This document shows positions 27,721-36,112 of a stretch of DNA of 64,000 nt, in pieces (within the stretch, counting starts at the first letter, position 1; the number at the start of each line of letters is the position of its first letter). This stretch comes from Maritimibacter sp. DP1N21-5 (lineage in GTDB: Bacteria; Pseudomonadota; Alphaproteobacteria; Rhodobacterales; Rhodobacteraceae). A model generated the notes under the pieces. The model was not told the origin of the DNA. It searched no databases and saw nothing but the letters and a program-made list of their open reading frames with translations. A program made the position numbers and the translations under genes. The DNA is taken from assembly GCF_019218295.1 (NCBI RefSeq), contig NZ_JAHUZF010000006.1, forward strand, positions 1,860,001 to 1,924,000, in the 5' to 3' direction.

Positions 27721-29532
27721 TCAGTCGAGGATTTCGACGGTGCCCGCATTGCCATCGACACGCAGGCGCATCCCGGTCTTGATCCGGGAGGACGCATTGC
27801 CGGTGCCGGTGACGGCGGGCAGCGCGTATTCCCGGCAGACGATGGCGGCGTGGCTCATCATCCCGCCGATGTCGGTCACCGCCGCGCCGATTTTGCCGAA
27901 CACGGGGGCCCAGGAGGGCGCGGTCACGGGGGTCACGAGAATTTCGCCCTTCTGAAGCTCGCCCAGTTGGTCGGGCGAGCGCAGAACGCGAGCGATGCCC
28001 TCGACCACGCCCGGCGAGCCTGCCATGCCGGTGATCTTCGAGTCGTCATCGTCCTGCCCGAGCCACGACTGGATCGAGTCGTTGGTCACGCCGAAGAGCA
28101 TGATCGTGAAGGGCTCGGTAATGACCTCGGGCGGATTGTTGAGCGCGGGGATCGGGCTTTCCTTGCCCAGTGCCTCCATGATCGCGCGGCGACGCTCGAC
28201 CTCGGCGGGCCAGATGTCGGTGCCCTGTGCCCGGCCACCCGTGCCCCAGGCGGACGAGTAGTCAAAGAGCACGTCGCGCACTTCGTTGCGGTTGAGAAAG
28301 AACATCCCGTCGGGCCTGTCCCAGAACCCTTGCCGCATGAGCAGTTCCGACAGCGACCGCATCTTGCGCCAAAAGATCCCCACCGACCAATGTTCGATAT
28401 AGAAGTTGTGGTCCTCGACATAGGGGAACACGACGCGGCTGAGGCCCAGCTTGCCGTCAAAGATCGCCTGCGCTTCTTCATCCATCATCTCGCGGTATTC
28501 GGCGGTGATCCGGTCACGCTCGGCGATGAGACGTTCGGTCGGGCGCATGATCTCGTCGCCCTCCTCCAACCGCTCGATGTAGTCGCGCAGGTAGGTCATC
28601 GGGATATCGAGATGGTCGATCCAGTATTTGTCGGTCGAATACATCCCGTTGCCGGAGGTGAAGTTGAACCACGGGTCCTTGGCCGCTTCCCACGCATCCA
28701 CCCACTGCTGGCCGTTCGGCGCCTTGGCCGTGGCGGCGAGCGCCTCGTCCACGGTGCCCGTGCGCAGCGCATCGGCCACGCCCAGTTCCACGGCGAGTTT
28801 GGCGAGCTTCTTGATCTCGTCATCCGGGCGGAAGAGGACCGAGTCCTGACCCTGCACCATCTTGGCGATCGCCTGGTCGGGTATCGAAGGGAAGGTTGCC
28901 TTCATGAAGCCGAAGAAATCGAGATAGGCGGCATAGCCCAGGTTCAGGAACTCGAAGTGGTATTGCCAGACCTTGTAGATCAGCTCGATCGCGCGGTCGT
29001 AGCTGTCGATGAGGTCGGTGGTATTGTCGAGGCCTTTGCCGGAGGTGATCCATTCCAGCGGCACCACATCGGGGAGCTCGTTGAACTCCAGCGCGTTCAG
29101 CTCGGCAATCTTCTGGTCGACCTTCTTGTGCCAGTTCTCGAGCATCTCGTCCCAGTTGGCAAAGTAATGCCCGGCGCGTTCCATGAACTGAGGCACGCGG
29201 GCTTCGATCTCGGACGGACCCACGGCGATGGGCGAGAAATAGACGTAGCCATTGAGCACCCGGTAATCGATGCCGTTCGCGGGCGGCACGAGAAGGTGGC
29301 GGGTGTTGTATTGACCAAGACACTTGGTGGCGAACTCCACCATGGACATGTCGAAGGGGCGGAACGGCGTCGGCCAATGCTGGCTGTCGCAGAACCAGAA
29401 CTTCGACTCTTCTTCCATGCGCCGCGATGGCTGGAACTTCACGTAGTAGGGATAGAGGTCTTCCCAGCCTTCGGCGCCTGCGGGTGTGGCGGCGTCATAG
29501 GGACTTGGAAACAGCATCTTCTGAGCGTCCAT
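27721..29532 (-). CDS. PEP-synthase-like dikinase large subunit with swivelling His domain (phenylphosphate synthase PpsA1-like)
   Basis: The 603-residue protein ends in a PEP-utilising mobile domain with GGMMSHAAIVCREYALPAV, where His561 is the predicted phospho-acceptor, and finishes in VDGNAGTVEILD. The long N-terminal part (about 1-480), rich in aromatic residues (LYPYYVKFQPSRRMEEESK, FFGFMKATFPS), is not PEP synthase and would bind the second substrate. Size and layout match the 70-kDa subunit of phenylphosphate synthase, which phosphorylates phenol with ATP giving AMP and phosphate. The ATP-grasp half is encoded just upstream as a separate subunit. A good ribosome binding site (GGGAGG) precedes the ATG at 29532. 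The actual substrate (ketone enol, alcohol or phenol) is not known. Confidence 0.82.
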   Translation of the reverse strand: MDAQKMLFPSPYDAATPAGAEGWEDLYPYYVKFQPSRRMEEESKFWFCDSQHWPTPFRPFDMSMVEFATKCLGQYNTRHLLVPPANGIDYRVLNGYVYFSPIAVGPSEIEARVPQFMERAGHYFANWDEMLENWHKKVDQKIAELNALEFNELPDVVPLEWITSGKGLDNTTDLIDSYDRAIELIYKVWQYHFEFLNLGYAAYLDFFGFMKATFPSIPDQAIAKMVQGQDSVLFRPDDEIKKLAKLAVELGVADALRTGTVDEALAATAKAPNGQQWVDAWEAAKDPWFNFTSGNGMYSTDKYWIDHLDIPMTYLRDYIERLEEGDEIMRPTERLIAERDRITAEYREMMDEEAQAIFDGKLGLSRVVFPYVEDHNFYIEHWSVGIFWRKMRSLSELLMRQGFWDRPDGMFFLNRNEVRDVLFDYSSAWGTGGRAQGTDIWPAEVERRRAIMEALGKESPIPALNNPPEVITEPFTIMLFGVTNDSIQSWLGQDDDDSKITGMAGSPGVVEGIARVLRSPDQLGELQKGEILVTPVTAPSWAPVFGKIGAAVTDIGGMMSHAAIVCREYALPAVTGTGNASSRIKTGMRLRVDGNAGTVEILD

Positions 29533-29589
29533 TCGTTTTCCTCCCTGAATGGATGTTGTTCTTTTTCAGTGGTTTCAGCTCTTTGGCGG

Positions 29590-30681
29590 CTAACTCGCCG
29601 CCTTGGTCTGTTTCGCGCCGAAGGGGTTGTTGAGGGTGTGCACGATCCCCGCCATGCCCGTTGCATAGGGGTTTTTCGGCTTCTCCTTGGCCTTCTGTGA
29701 CCAGATCGTCTCGGGCCGTGACTGGAGCGCGAGGAGATTCTGACCAGCCGGCAGATCGGCGTCGATGGCCCATTCCACGTCCTGCGGGCATTTGTTCTGC
29801 CGTTCGAGGAGCTTCGCGAGCTGCGCGATCGCCTTCACCTCGTCGTCCGCAAGGCAGGGCGTTTTGCGACGGTCCTCGTCTACCTCGCGTTCGACCGCCT
29901 CGCCACGCTCCGGGTCACCCACAAGCTCGACATGCTTGTCGCTGATCTTGCGGTCGATGATCTCGCCCAGCACCTTTTCGACCGAGTAGTTATCGGGGGT
30001 CACGACACCCGAGACGACCATTTCGCCAAGGCCCCAAGACGCATCGATCACGATCCGGGTGCGGTCGCCGGTGTTGGGGTCCAAAGACATGGCCACCCCG
30101 GCGGCGCGGGCATTGACCATCTTCTGCACCGCCACGCTCATCAGAACGTCGCCATGGGCGATCTTCTGTTTTTCGCGGTAGGCGACCGCGCGGGTCGTAT
30201 AGAGCGACGCCCAGCAATCACGGACCTTCTCGACCACGGCGTCAGCTCCGATGACCCAGAGATAGGTGTCCTGCTGCCCCGCGAAGGAGGCGTCCGGCAT
30301 GTCCTCGGCGGTTGCGGAGGACCGCACCGCGACCGGCATCTCGGCCCCCATTTCCTCACACATGGCGGCATAGGCGTCGCGGATCGCCGCCTCGACATCG
30401 GCGGGCATCCGGTGGCTTCGGATACGGATACGAATGGCCTGCGCCGCGCGATCCACGGCGTCGAAGTCTTCGGGATCGACGCGGCTCAGGGCACGGGCGA
30501 TTTCTTCCCTCAGCCCGTGATTGTCCAGCATGGCCGCGAATGCATCGGTGGTGACGGCAAAGCCCGGCGGGACAGCCACGCCGGCCTGGGTCATTTCACC
30601 GAGCGAGGCGCATTTGCCGCCGACCCGGTCATGGTCGGCACGGCATATGGCGGTAAAGGGAAGCGTGAAAAGCGCGTTCAT
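29590..30681 (-). CDS. PEP-synthase-like ATP-binding subunit (PPDK N-terminal domain; phenylphosphate synthase PpsA2-like)
   Basis: A 363-residue stand-alone ATP-grasp domain of the pyruvate-phosphate dikinase family, with RVGGKCASLGEM (about 19-30), RSSATAEDMPDASFAGQQDT (about 123-142) and the terminal LQSRPETIW. It would transfer the beta-phosphoryl group of ATP to His561 of the partner subunit. The first in-frame ATG (30693) overlaps the P450 stop; the second ATG at 30681 has GAGGG at good spacing and is chosen. It is followed after 57 bases by the partner gene. The split into two polypeptides copies phenylphosphate synthase, but the third, CBS-domain subunit of that enzyme is missing. Confidence 0.85.
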   Translation of the reverse strand: MNALFTLPFTAICRADHDRVGGKCASLGEMTQAGVAVPPGFAVTTDAFAAMLDNHGLREEIARALSRVDPEDFDAVDRAAQAIRIRIRSHRMPADVEAAIRDAYAAMCEEMGAEMPVAVRSSATAEDMPDASFAGQQDTYLWVIGADAVVEKVRDCWASLYTTRAVAYREKQKIAHGDVLMSVAVQKMVNARAAGVAMSLDPNTGDRTRIVIDASWGLGEMVVSGVVTPDNYSVEKVLGEIIDRKISDKHVELVGDPERGEAVEREVDEDRRKTPCLADDEVKAIAQLAKLLERQNKCPQDVEWAIDADLPAGQNLLALQSRPETIWSQKAKEKPKNPYATGMAGIVHTLNNPFGAKQTKAAS

Positions 30682-30689
30682 GTCAGCCC

Positions 30690-31931
30690 TCATACGTTGG
30701 TGTTCACGATGACCGAGGTCGGCACGCGGAACGACAGGTTGCGCAGGAACTGCGCCTCGAAGCCCTCTGCGAGCGTCATGTCGGGGAACCGGCGGGTCAG
30801 TTGTTCGAGCACCACCTGCCCCTCCATCTTGGCAAGCTGGAAGCCAAGGCAATAGTGAATGCCGTAGCCAAAGCTCAGATGCGTGCGCGCGTTGGGGCGC
30901 GAGATGTCGAAGGTCTCGCCATCGGGGAATTGCGCCTCGTCGCGATTCGCCGATCCGGTGATCATCAGGATCTCGTCACCCGCCTTGATCTCGGCCCCGC
31001 CGATCTGCGCGTCGTGGCGCGCCTTGCGCCGCCAGCCGGTCACGCTGGGCGAGTGGCGCAGGATTTCCTCGATCGCATTGGGGATCTTGGCGTGATCTTC
31101 CTTGATCGCGTCCCAGGCACCCCGGTTCTGCATGAAGGTGATGACCGCATTGCCCATGAGGGTCGAGGTCGTCTCGTGCCCGGCAAAGAGCGTCGAGAAC
31201 ATGAGCCCCTTGATCTCGTCCCGGCTGATGTCGGCACCCTCGGCCTGCATCCGCAGAAGGTCCGAAGGGAAGTCGTCGCCCGGATTGTTTTCGCGCGCCG
31301 ACACGAGATTGTCGATGTAGTTCCAATAGGCGACCATGTCATGGGCGGCTTCCACCTGCCCCGCCTCGTCCAGATCGCCGAAGGTCAGCATGGCGCGGCT
31401 TTCACCGTATTTCTTGATCTTCGGCACATCCTCCTCCGGGATGCCCATGAGGGTGAAGAGAACAAAGGCGGGCACCGGATAGGCGACTTCGCGCCAGAAA
31501 TCGACGGGGCCGTTCTTGCCCTTGGCCTCGAGCGTGTCGAGGTGGCGCTCCACGATGCCGCCGATCTGCGGCTGGATCGTCTTGAAGCGGCGCGGGCCGA
31601 AGCAGGACTGCGCCACCTTGCGAATGCGCGTATGCTCCGGTGGCACGCGGGAGGTGAGGCCCGAGTAAGCGGTGAAATTGCCGTCCTTCAGGACCTTGAG
31701 CGCGGCCTCACAGGTCGGCACGGCGGGCTTGTTCACGTTCTCGGACGAGAAGGTCTTCCAGTCGTCGAAGATCGTTTTGATCTCGTCATAGCGCGAGACG
31801 ACCCAGTATCCCGATGCCTCGTGGAAAAAGATCGGCGCGCCTTCTCGGAACGCGGCCCAGTTGGCATGGGGCTTGTTCAGATCGAAGGGGTCGAAAGATT
31901 GGGGCGCGAGCGCGCCGTCCATCGCATTCAT
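30690..31931 (-). CDS. Cytochrome P450 monooxygenase (class I, soluble)
   Basis: A 413-residue soluble bacterial P450. Diagnostic motifs: I-helix oxygen-binding AGHETTS (about 237-243), ExxR in EEILR (about 279-283), and the haem-binding loop FGYGIHYCLGFQ (about 346-357) with the cysteine ligand. There is no fused reductase, so it needs the ferredoxin encoded at the operon end plus a reductase. Some stretches recall CYP116-like sequences, but I would not name a family. It is the first gene of the operon, with GGGAGGAG before the ATG, 78 bases downstream of the regulator gene. Confidence 0.92.
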   Translation of the reverse strand: MNAMDGALAPQSFDPFDLNKPHANWAAFREGAPIFFHEASGYWVVSRYDEIKTIFDDWKTFSSENVNKPAVPTCEAALKVLKDGNFTAYSGLTSRVPPEHTRIRKVAQSCFGPRRFKTIQPQIGGIVERHLDTLEAKGKNGPVDFWREVAYPVPAFVLFTLMGIPEEDVPKIKKYGESRAMLTFGDLDEAGQVEAAHDMVAYWNYIDNLVSARENNPGDDFPSDLLRMQAEGADISRDEIKGLMFSTLFAGHETTSTLMGNAVITFMQNRGAWDAIKEDHAKIPNAIEEILRHSPSVTGWRRKARHDAQIGGAEIKAGDEILMITGSANRDEAQFPDGETFDISRPNARTHLSFGYGIHYCLGFQLAKMEGQVVLEQLTRRFPDMTLAEGFEAQFLRNLSFRVPTSVIVNTNV

Positions 31932-32009
31932 AGTAGCTCCTCCCAGATCGCCGCTGCCCTGTCAGGCGCATCACCCGGTTTCCTCGGACGGATGATCGGC
32001 GGTTGAGAA

Positions 32010-33503
32010 TCACCGTAGCGCCATCACTTTGGTTTTTCTTTGGTCCGGCGTCATGTTCTCCAACGCATCGCAGAGGTCCAGATAGACCTCTTCGATTTCA
32101 GTGCCTTGCACGTCAATCTCCACATCGCCTTCACGTTTGGCGAGTTGACGGTAGTGGCGGTGCATTGCCTCGATCCGTCCCTGCGCGAAATAGACCCGGA
32201 GCGCCTCACAATGCGCAGCCTCGGAGGTCGGGTCGATGGCCAGCGCCTTCAGCACATGCTCCAGCGCCTCGCCCAGACGCCCCGACTGTCGCAGAACATT
32301 CGAGAAATCATACTGGTGGCGCACCGCCATGTCGCGCAACCAGATCCGGCGCGGCATGCACCAGTCGTCATGGTCGTTCTCGACATAATCCTGAGGCAGG
32401 TCTTCGAAGAGATCGCCACCATAGAGCCGCTCGGCGGCGAAATAGATGCGGAGCGCCGCCTCGCGTTCGCCGTGGCGGGCGAGCGAAAAGCCCCGGCGGC
32501 AAAGCTGCTCGAAACTCGTGATGTCGAGCCACGATCCGACCGGCGCATTGAGACGGTAATAGTCGCCCTGCCGCAGCACCGCGTCCTGATCGCCAAGGGC
32601 ACGGCGCAGCATGGCGACAGTATGGTGCAGACGGGCTCGCTTCTGCTGTTCGCTGCCGCCCCGGGGCCAGAGCAATTCGCCGATCCGGTCGGCATGGGCC
32701 CCTTTTTCGCCCGACTGGAGGAGATAGGCGAAGAGCGTGCGGGTCTTCTTGGGCGCGGAGCCGGGCACCTGCCAGTCCACCTCGCGGTTCTGGCCGACGA
32801 GAACGCGAAGGCGGCCGAGGCAGTGAATCTGCCAGCGCGCGCCGCCGACAGAGAGCGTCGCCTGTTCGCGATCCTTCTCCAGCCAATCAGGTGTCGCCCC
32901 CCGCGCCGCTTCGCGCTCGGTATGCTCGAACAGCCGCCCGCCTGCGAAATCGGGCACCACGCGGCCCAACATGAAGCCCAGTTGTTCGTCGAGCGTCCCG
33001 TCGCGCACGAGGTCGGGGGGCATCCAGAAGGGGTTTTCGTAGAGCCCGGAGGGGGCCAGAAACTGCCGATGGGCGCGAAAGGCGGCCTGCATCTGGTCCT
33101 CGATCATCAGTTCCTTGTTGTAAAGCGACATGAACGGCATCCCGAGTTCGAGCGACAAGACCTCGGTGATGCTGCCCCATGTCTCGTAACTGTCCGCCCC
33201 ATGGAGCGCATCGAGCCCCCAGCCCATATCGACGATCACGGCCGTCGGGCCCTCGAGCGCGGCGATGGCTGCTCGAAGCCGGTCGATGGTGGCGTCACTG
33301 TCCAGAGGGATGGTGTCGAGCCCCACTTCGGTCGGGGAAATCCGGCGATGAGGAAGCACGTCCGGGCGGAACCAGGCGTCGTCCGAAACGACGACCGGTC
33401 CGAACCTCTGGTCATAGGGCGCGAGTGCGCTGTCGATAAAACCGGTCTGCGAGAAATCGCAGAACATGCAGGCGTTAACGTGACTGCCTTCGGACAGGAT
33501 CAT
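32010..33503 (-). CDS. Transcriptional activator with MEDS-like sensory domain, winged helix and BTAD (SARP-like)
   Basis: The 497-residue protein has three parts. The N-terminus (about 1-170) looks like a MEDS (DcmR sensory) domain, ending in the characteristic LYENPFWMPPDLV. The middle (about 220-310) is an OmpR/SARP-type winged helix starting IHCLGRLRVLV with RTLFAYLL and LHHTVAMLRRALGD. The C-terminus (about 325-480) is a helical BTAD/TPR domain with LRDMAVRHQYDFSNVLRQS. MEDS domains are known from regulators of methylotroph and hydrocarbon metabolism. The gene lies upstream of the P450 operon in the same direction. ACCAAAG-type double heptamers lie within its last codons and again upstream of its start. 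Confidence 0.82.
   Translation of the reverse strand: MILSEGSHVNACMFCDFSQTGFIDSALAPYDQRFGPVVVSDDAWFRPDVLPHRRISPTEVGLDTIPLDSDATIDRLRAAIAALEGPTAVIVDMGWGLDALHGADSYETWGSITEVLSLELGMPFMSLYNKELMIEDQMQAAFRAHRQFLAPSGLYENPFWMPPDLVRDGTLDEQLGFMLGRVVPDFAGGRLFEHTEREAARGATPDWLEKDREQATLSVGGARWQIHCLGRLRVLVGQNREVDWQVPGSAPKKTRTLFAYLLQSGEKGAHADRIGELLWPRGGSEQQKRARLHHTVAMLRRALGDQDAVLRQGDYYRLNAPVGSWLDITSFEQLCRRGFSLARHGEREAALRIYFAAERLYGGDLFEDLPQDYVENDHDDWCMPRRIWLRDMAVRHQYDFSNVLRQSGRLGEALEHVLKALAIDPTSEAAHCEALRVYFAQGRIEAMHRHYRQLAKREGDVEIDVQGTEIEEVYLDLCDALENMTPDQRKTKVMALR
32012..32044 (-). promoter_or_regulatory. Double-heptamer activator site and -10 hexamer upstream of the P450 operon
   Basis: On the minus strand ACCAAAG (32044-32038), AAAA, ACCAAAG (32033-32027) form direct repeats at an 11-bp pitch. 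Nine bases further is TACGGT (32017-32012), a TANNNT -10 element. Heptamer direct repeats one helical turn apart, just upstream of the -10, are the known architecture of SARP activator sites. The site overlaps the last codons of the regulator gene and lies about 95 bases before the P450 start. Confidence 0.65.
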
Positions 33504-33544
33504 GGCCGTTCCTCCTGTGCCCTTCTACATCGGGCGGGAGGGAA

Positions 33545-33562
33545 ACCAAAGAAACACCAAAG
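33545..33562 (+). promoter_or_regulatory. Second double-heptamer site upstream of the regulator gene
   Basis: ACCAAAG (33545-33551), AAAC, ACCAAAG (33556-33562) matches the site at 32027-32044 in 17 of 18 positions but lies in the opposite orientation, 41 bases upstream of the regulator ATG. It could mediate autoregulation. The 80-base gap between regulator and Wzy-like gene holds nothing else obvious. Confidence 0.6.
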
Positions 33563-33583
33563 TAGGATTTCGTCTGGTGAACC

Positions 33584-34978
33584 CTAGGCACGCGGGCGCT
33601 GCGAGAGCCAGAGCGCGGCGGAAAGGCCGGGGAGGATCCAAGTGTACTTGATGTATTCGTTGGGAACGAAAACGCTCACGATCAGATAGGTTATCGCCCC
33701 CCAGAAAAGCGCCTTGGCGGCAGCGGCGACCTCGGGGCTCGCGGTTTTCCAGATGCGCGACAGGGCGCGCAGCGCAGTGACCTGCACCCCCATGAAGGCC
33801 GCAAAGCCCAGAAGTCCGTATTCCACCATGACCGAGAGATACATGTTGTGAAGCTGCCGGCCATAGAGCGTGCGCCCGGGCAGGTAGCGGTAGTCCTGAT
33901 CGGTGAACATCTCATAGAAATTGCCGGGCCCGACGCCGAAGATCGGATAACGCCAGACAAGGTCGAGTCCGATGACGTTGTAGGTCATCCGCCGCCCGAG
34001 CGTCCAGTCACCGCCTCCCAGACCGAAAATCGACAGCACCCGGTCCAGGAAACTCGCCGGCATGAAGGCCACGGCCACCATGAGTCCGAAGACGCCGAGA
34101 ATGCCGATGGGCACGGTCTTGCGGTGGCGCCGGTAGGTGATCCAGAGCGCGACCGCGACGATGCCGTAAACAAGCATAGCGGAGCGCGCGAAGGAGGCGA
34201 GGATCGCCAGCGTCCCGATGAGCGCAGCGAGGGTGAAGGCCTTGCGGTGCGTTGGCGTCTCGATGGCATGGACCAGCGCGATGATGGTCCCGGTCAGGAG
34301 CATGGTCGCCGCCGTGGTCGGATTGGCGTTGGAGGCCCCCGACGAGCGGTCGAACCCCTCCGCCGTGCGCGCGGTGGTCGCCGCCTCGGAGGTGGAGATC
34401 AGGCGCTGCCCGGTCACGATGTCGGCGAGCAGCACGAGACCCGAGACAAGCGTCGCGGCGGCGAGCAGCCAGATGCCGATGATGGCAAGGCGTTCTTCCG
34501 ACAGCGCGATGGCGACGAGGGGCAGGAGAACATAGGTCGTGGCCAGGTCCCCGCCCCAGGTCATCGCCGCACCCCGGTCCTGCGCCATGAGGATCGCGAT
34601 GGCCCAGGTCGTTGCGAAGATGACGAAGGCCACCATGGTGGGGCCACGGAAAATCCCCTCGATCCGCATCCGGTAGTCACGGGCCCGGAGAACGAGGCCG
34701 AGCATGGTCATGACCGCCAGAAGTTTGTAGGGCGCGCCCGGGACCATGAAGAGGAGTTTCGACAGGAGCGCGTCGGGAAATGCAAAGAAGACGAGCATCA
34801 TTGCCCCCCAGACCGGACGAACCACGGCGGCGAGGCCGACCATGAACCCGATGGGCACGAAAGGGGCGAGAAGCGGATCGCCCGCGAGCGCCACCGCCAG
34901 CGTGAAGAGCCCGCCCGCGATGCCCACGGCAAGGCCGATCCAGCTTTCGTGCAACGTGGGAACGAGCGCGCGCCTCAT
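33584..34978 (-). CDS. O-antigen ligase/Wzy-like polysaccharide polymerase
   Basis: A 464-residue multispanning inner-membrane protein with about 11-12 hydrophobic segments and a large periplasmic loop containing GVGPGNFYEMF, YGRQLHNMYLSVMVEYG (about 358-396). This is the Wzy_C/WaaL signature region. It is the last gene of the minus-strand exopolysaccharide operon. The start ATG at 34978 overlaps the deacetylase stop (ATGA). The frame remains open a further 400 bases upstream but that part is only the shadow of the deacetylase gene. The role as polymerase rather than ligase is inferred from the exopolysaccharide context. Confidence 0.8.
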   Translation of the reverse strand: MRRALVPTLHESWIGLAVGIAGGLFTLAVALAGDPLLAPFVPIGFMVGLAAVVRPVWGAMMLVFFAFPDALLSKLLFMVPGAPYKLLAVMTMLGLVLRARDYRMRIEGIFRGPTMVAFVIFATTWAIAILMAQDRGAAMTWGGDLATTYVLLPLVAIALSEERLAIIGIWLLAAATLVSGLVLLADIVTGQRLISTSEAATTARTAEGFDRSSGASNANPTTAATMLLTGTIIALVHAIETPTHRKAFTLAALIGTLAILASFARSAMLVYGIVAVALWITYRRHRKTVPIGILGVFGLMVAVAFMPASFLDRVLSIFGLGGGDWTLGRRMTYNVIGLDLVWRYPIFGVGPGNFYEMFTDQDYRYLPGRTLYGRQLHNMYLSVMVEYGLLGFAAFMGVQVTALRALSRIWKTASPEVAAAAKALFWGAITYLIVSVFVPNEYIKYTWILPGLSAALWLSQRPRA

Positions 34979-36105
34979 GCCGTGGCTCCGGCCTGCGGGC
35001 CATGCAGGATGGCGAAACGGCGGGCGCGCAGCCGCGCGGCCAGCGCGGCCAGCGGCCAGAACAGAAGATTGCCGGAGGCAACTTCGAGCCGGGCACGGAA
35101 AATAAGGACCTCGAGCCAGATCGGCCCGCCTCCTGCGGCGCGGTCGGTAATATGGGTGCGCGACAGGGTATCGGTCGGCTGTCCGATGGGGTTGTCGGCG
35201 CGCCCGCCGGTGAAGGCGGTGAAGCCCGCCGCCCGGGCGGCACCGGTTGCGGCGGGCATGACGCGGTCGAAGGGCCAGCAAAGCGTCGTGACCGGGCGGT
35301 CGAGAATGGCCGAGAGAGCCTCGCGCGCCTCGGTCAGGTCTGCCGTCACCCGGGCATCGCGGGCGGCGTCGTCCTCGGGCGCCGCGCCGCTCCACAGGTT
35401 GGCACAGAGCGCAGAGTCGGTCTCCGGCACCTCGGCCACGGGCGGCGGGGCCCTGTCGAACCAGCGCGACTTGTCACCCGGGATCAGCGACCAGAGGAAA
35501 GCGGTTTCCGGGCCCCACAGGGTGGGTTCGCGCGGCTTGGTGCGGCCCGAGACCGGGAGCCGCGCGTGGTCCTTGCCGTGGCAGGCGACCTCGAACAAAG
35601 GATCGGCATCGAGCGCGCGCAATTCATCTGCGTTGAGGTAGCCGCGTCCCGCTGATGCGCGCTGCCCCTTCGACGGGTCGATGAAGTCGGACGAGGCGAA
35701 GACCGTCGCGGGCAGGCCATGCCTGCGCAGGATGGGTGCCGCATTCAGGAAATCGAGATAGGCATCGTCGAAATGAAGGGCCACCGAGCGGTGGTCGGTG
35801 TTGCCCGCGTAGACCTCTGCGCTCGGGACCACGCGCCAGCGGCTGGACGCAAGGTGCGCCATCTGCGCCGAAAAGACCTCGGGCCGGACGGATATGTTGT
35901 GGCCCCAGGGCAGCCAGCCGGGATCGGTGGTCACCGAATGGTAGACCATGACCGGAACACCCTGCCGCTGGGCCAGCATGAGAAGCGCGATGCCGGTGAG
36001 CGCAAGTCCCGCCAACAGCCAGAAGACCGCCACGACGAGGCCCGCCAGTGCCAACCCGCCCCAGAGTATCAGGCGGCCTTTGCGTATGCTTTGGCGGTCG
36101 GCCAC
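34975..36105 (-). CDS. Membrane-anchored polysaccharide deacetylase family protein
   Basis: The 376-residue protein has an N-terminal hydrophobic anchor (about 12-44), then a NodB-like fold: VMVYHSV (about 52-58), the metal/catalytic aspartates in ALHFDDAYLDF (about 109-119) and the metal histidines in CHGKDHARL (about 171-179). It starts with GTG, 7 bases after the chain-length gene. In the operon it would remove acetyl groups from the nascent or exported polymer. The length and large insert relative to plain NodB domains are notable, but no second domain is recognisable. Confidence 0.8.
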   Translation of the reverse strand: MADRQSIRKGRLILWGGLALAGLVVAVFWLLAGLALTGIALLMLAQRQGVPVMVYHSVTTDPGWLPWGHNISVRPEVFSAQMAHLASSRWRVVPSAEVYAGNTDHRSVALHFDDAYLDFLNAAPILRRHGLPATVFASSDFIDPSKGQRASAGRGYLNADELRALDADPLFEVACHGKDHARLPVSGRTKPREPTLWGPETAFLWSLIPGDKSRWFDRAPPPVAEVPETDSALCANLWSGAAPEDDAARDARVTADLTEAREALSAILDRPVTTLCWPFDRVMPAATGAARAAGFTAFTGGRADNPIGQPTDTLSRTHITDRAAGGGPIWLEVLIFRARLEVASGNLLFWPLAALAARLRARRFAILHGPQAGATA

Positions 36106-36112
36106 GGCGCGC

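Noticed and set aside
27721..30681. Reading the dikinase genes as a normal PEP synthase broken by a stop
   Set aside because: The gene order and sizes match a natural two-subunit dikinase, each gene has its own ribosome binding site, and the C-terminal pyruvate-binding domain of PEP synthase is absent.
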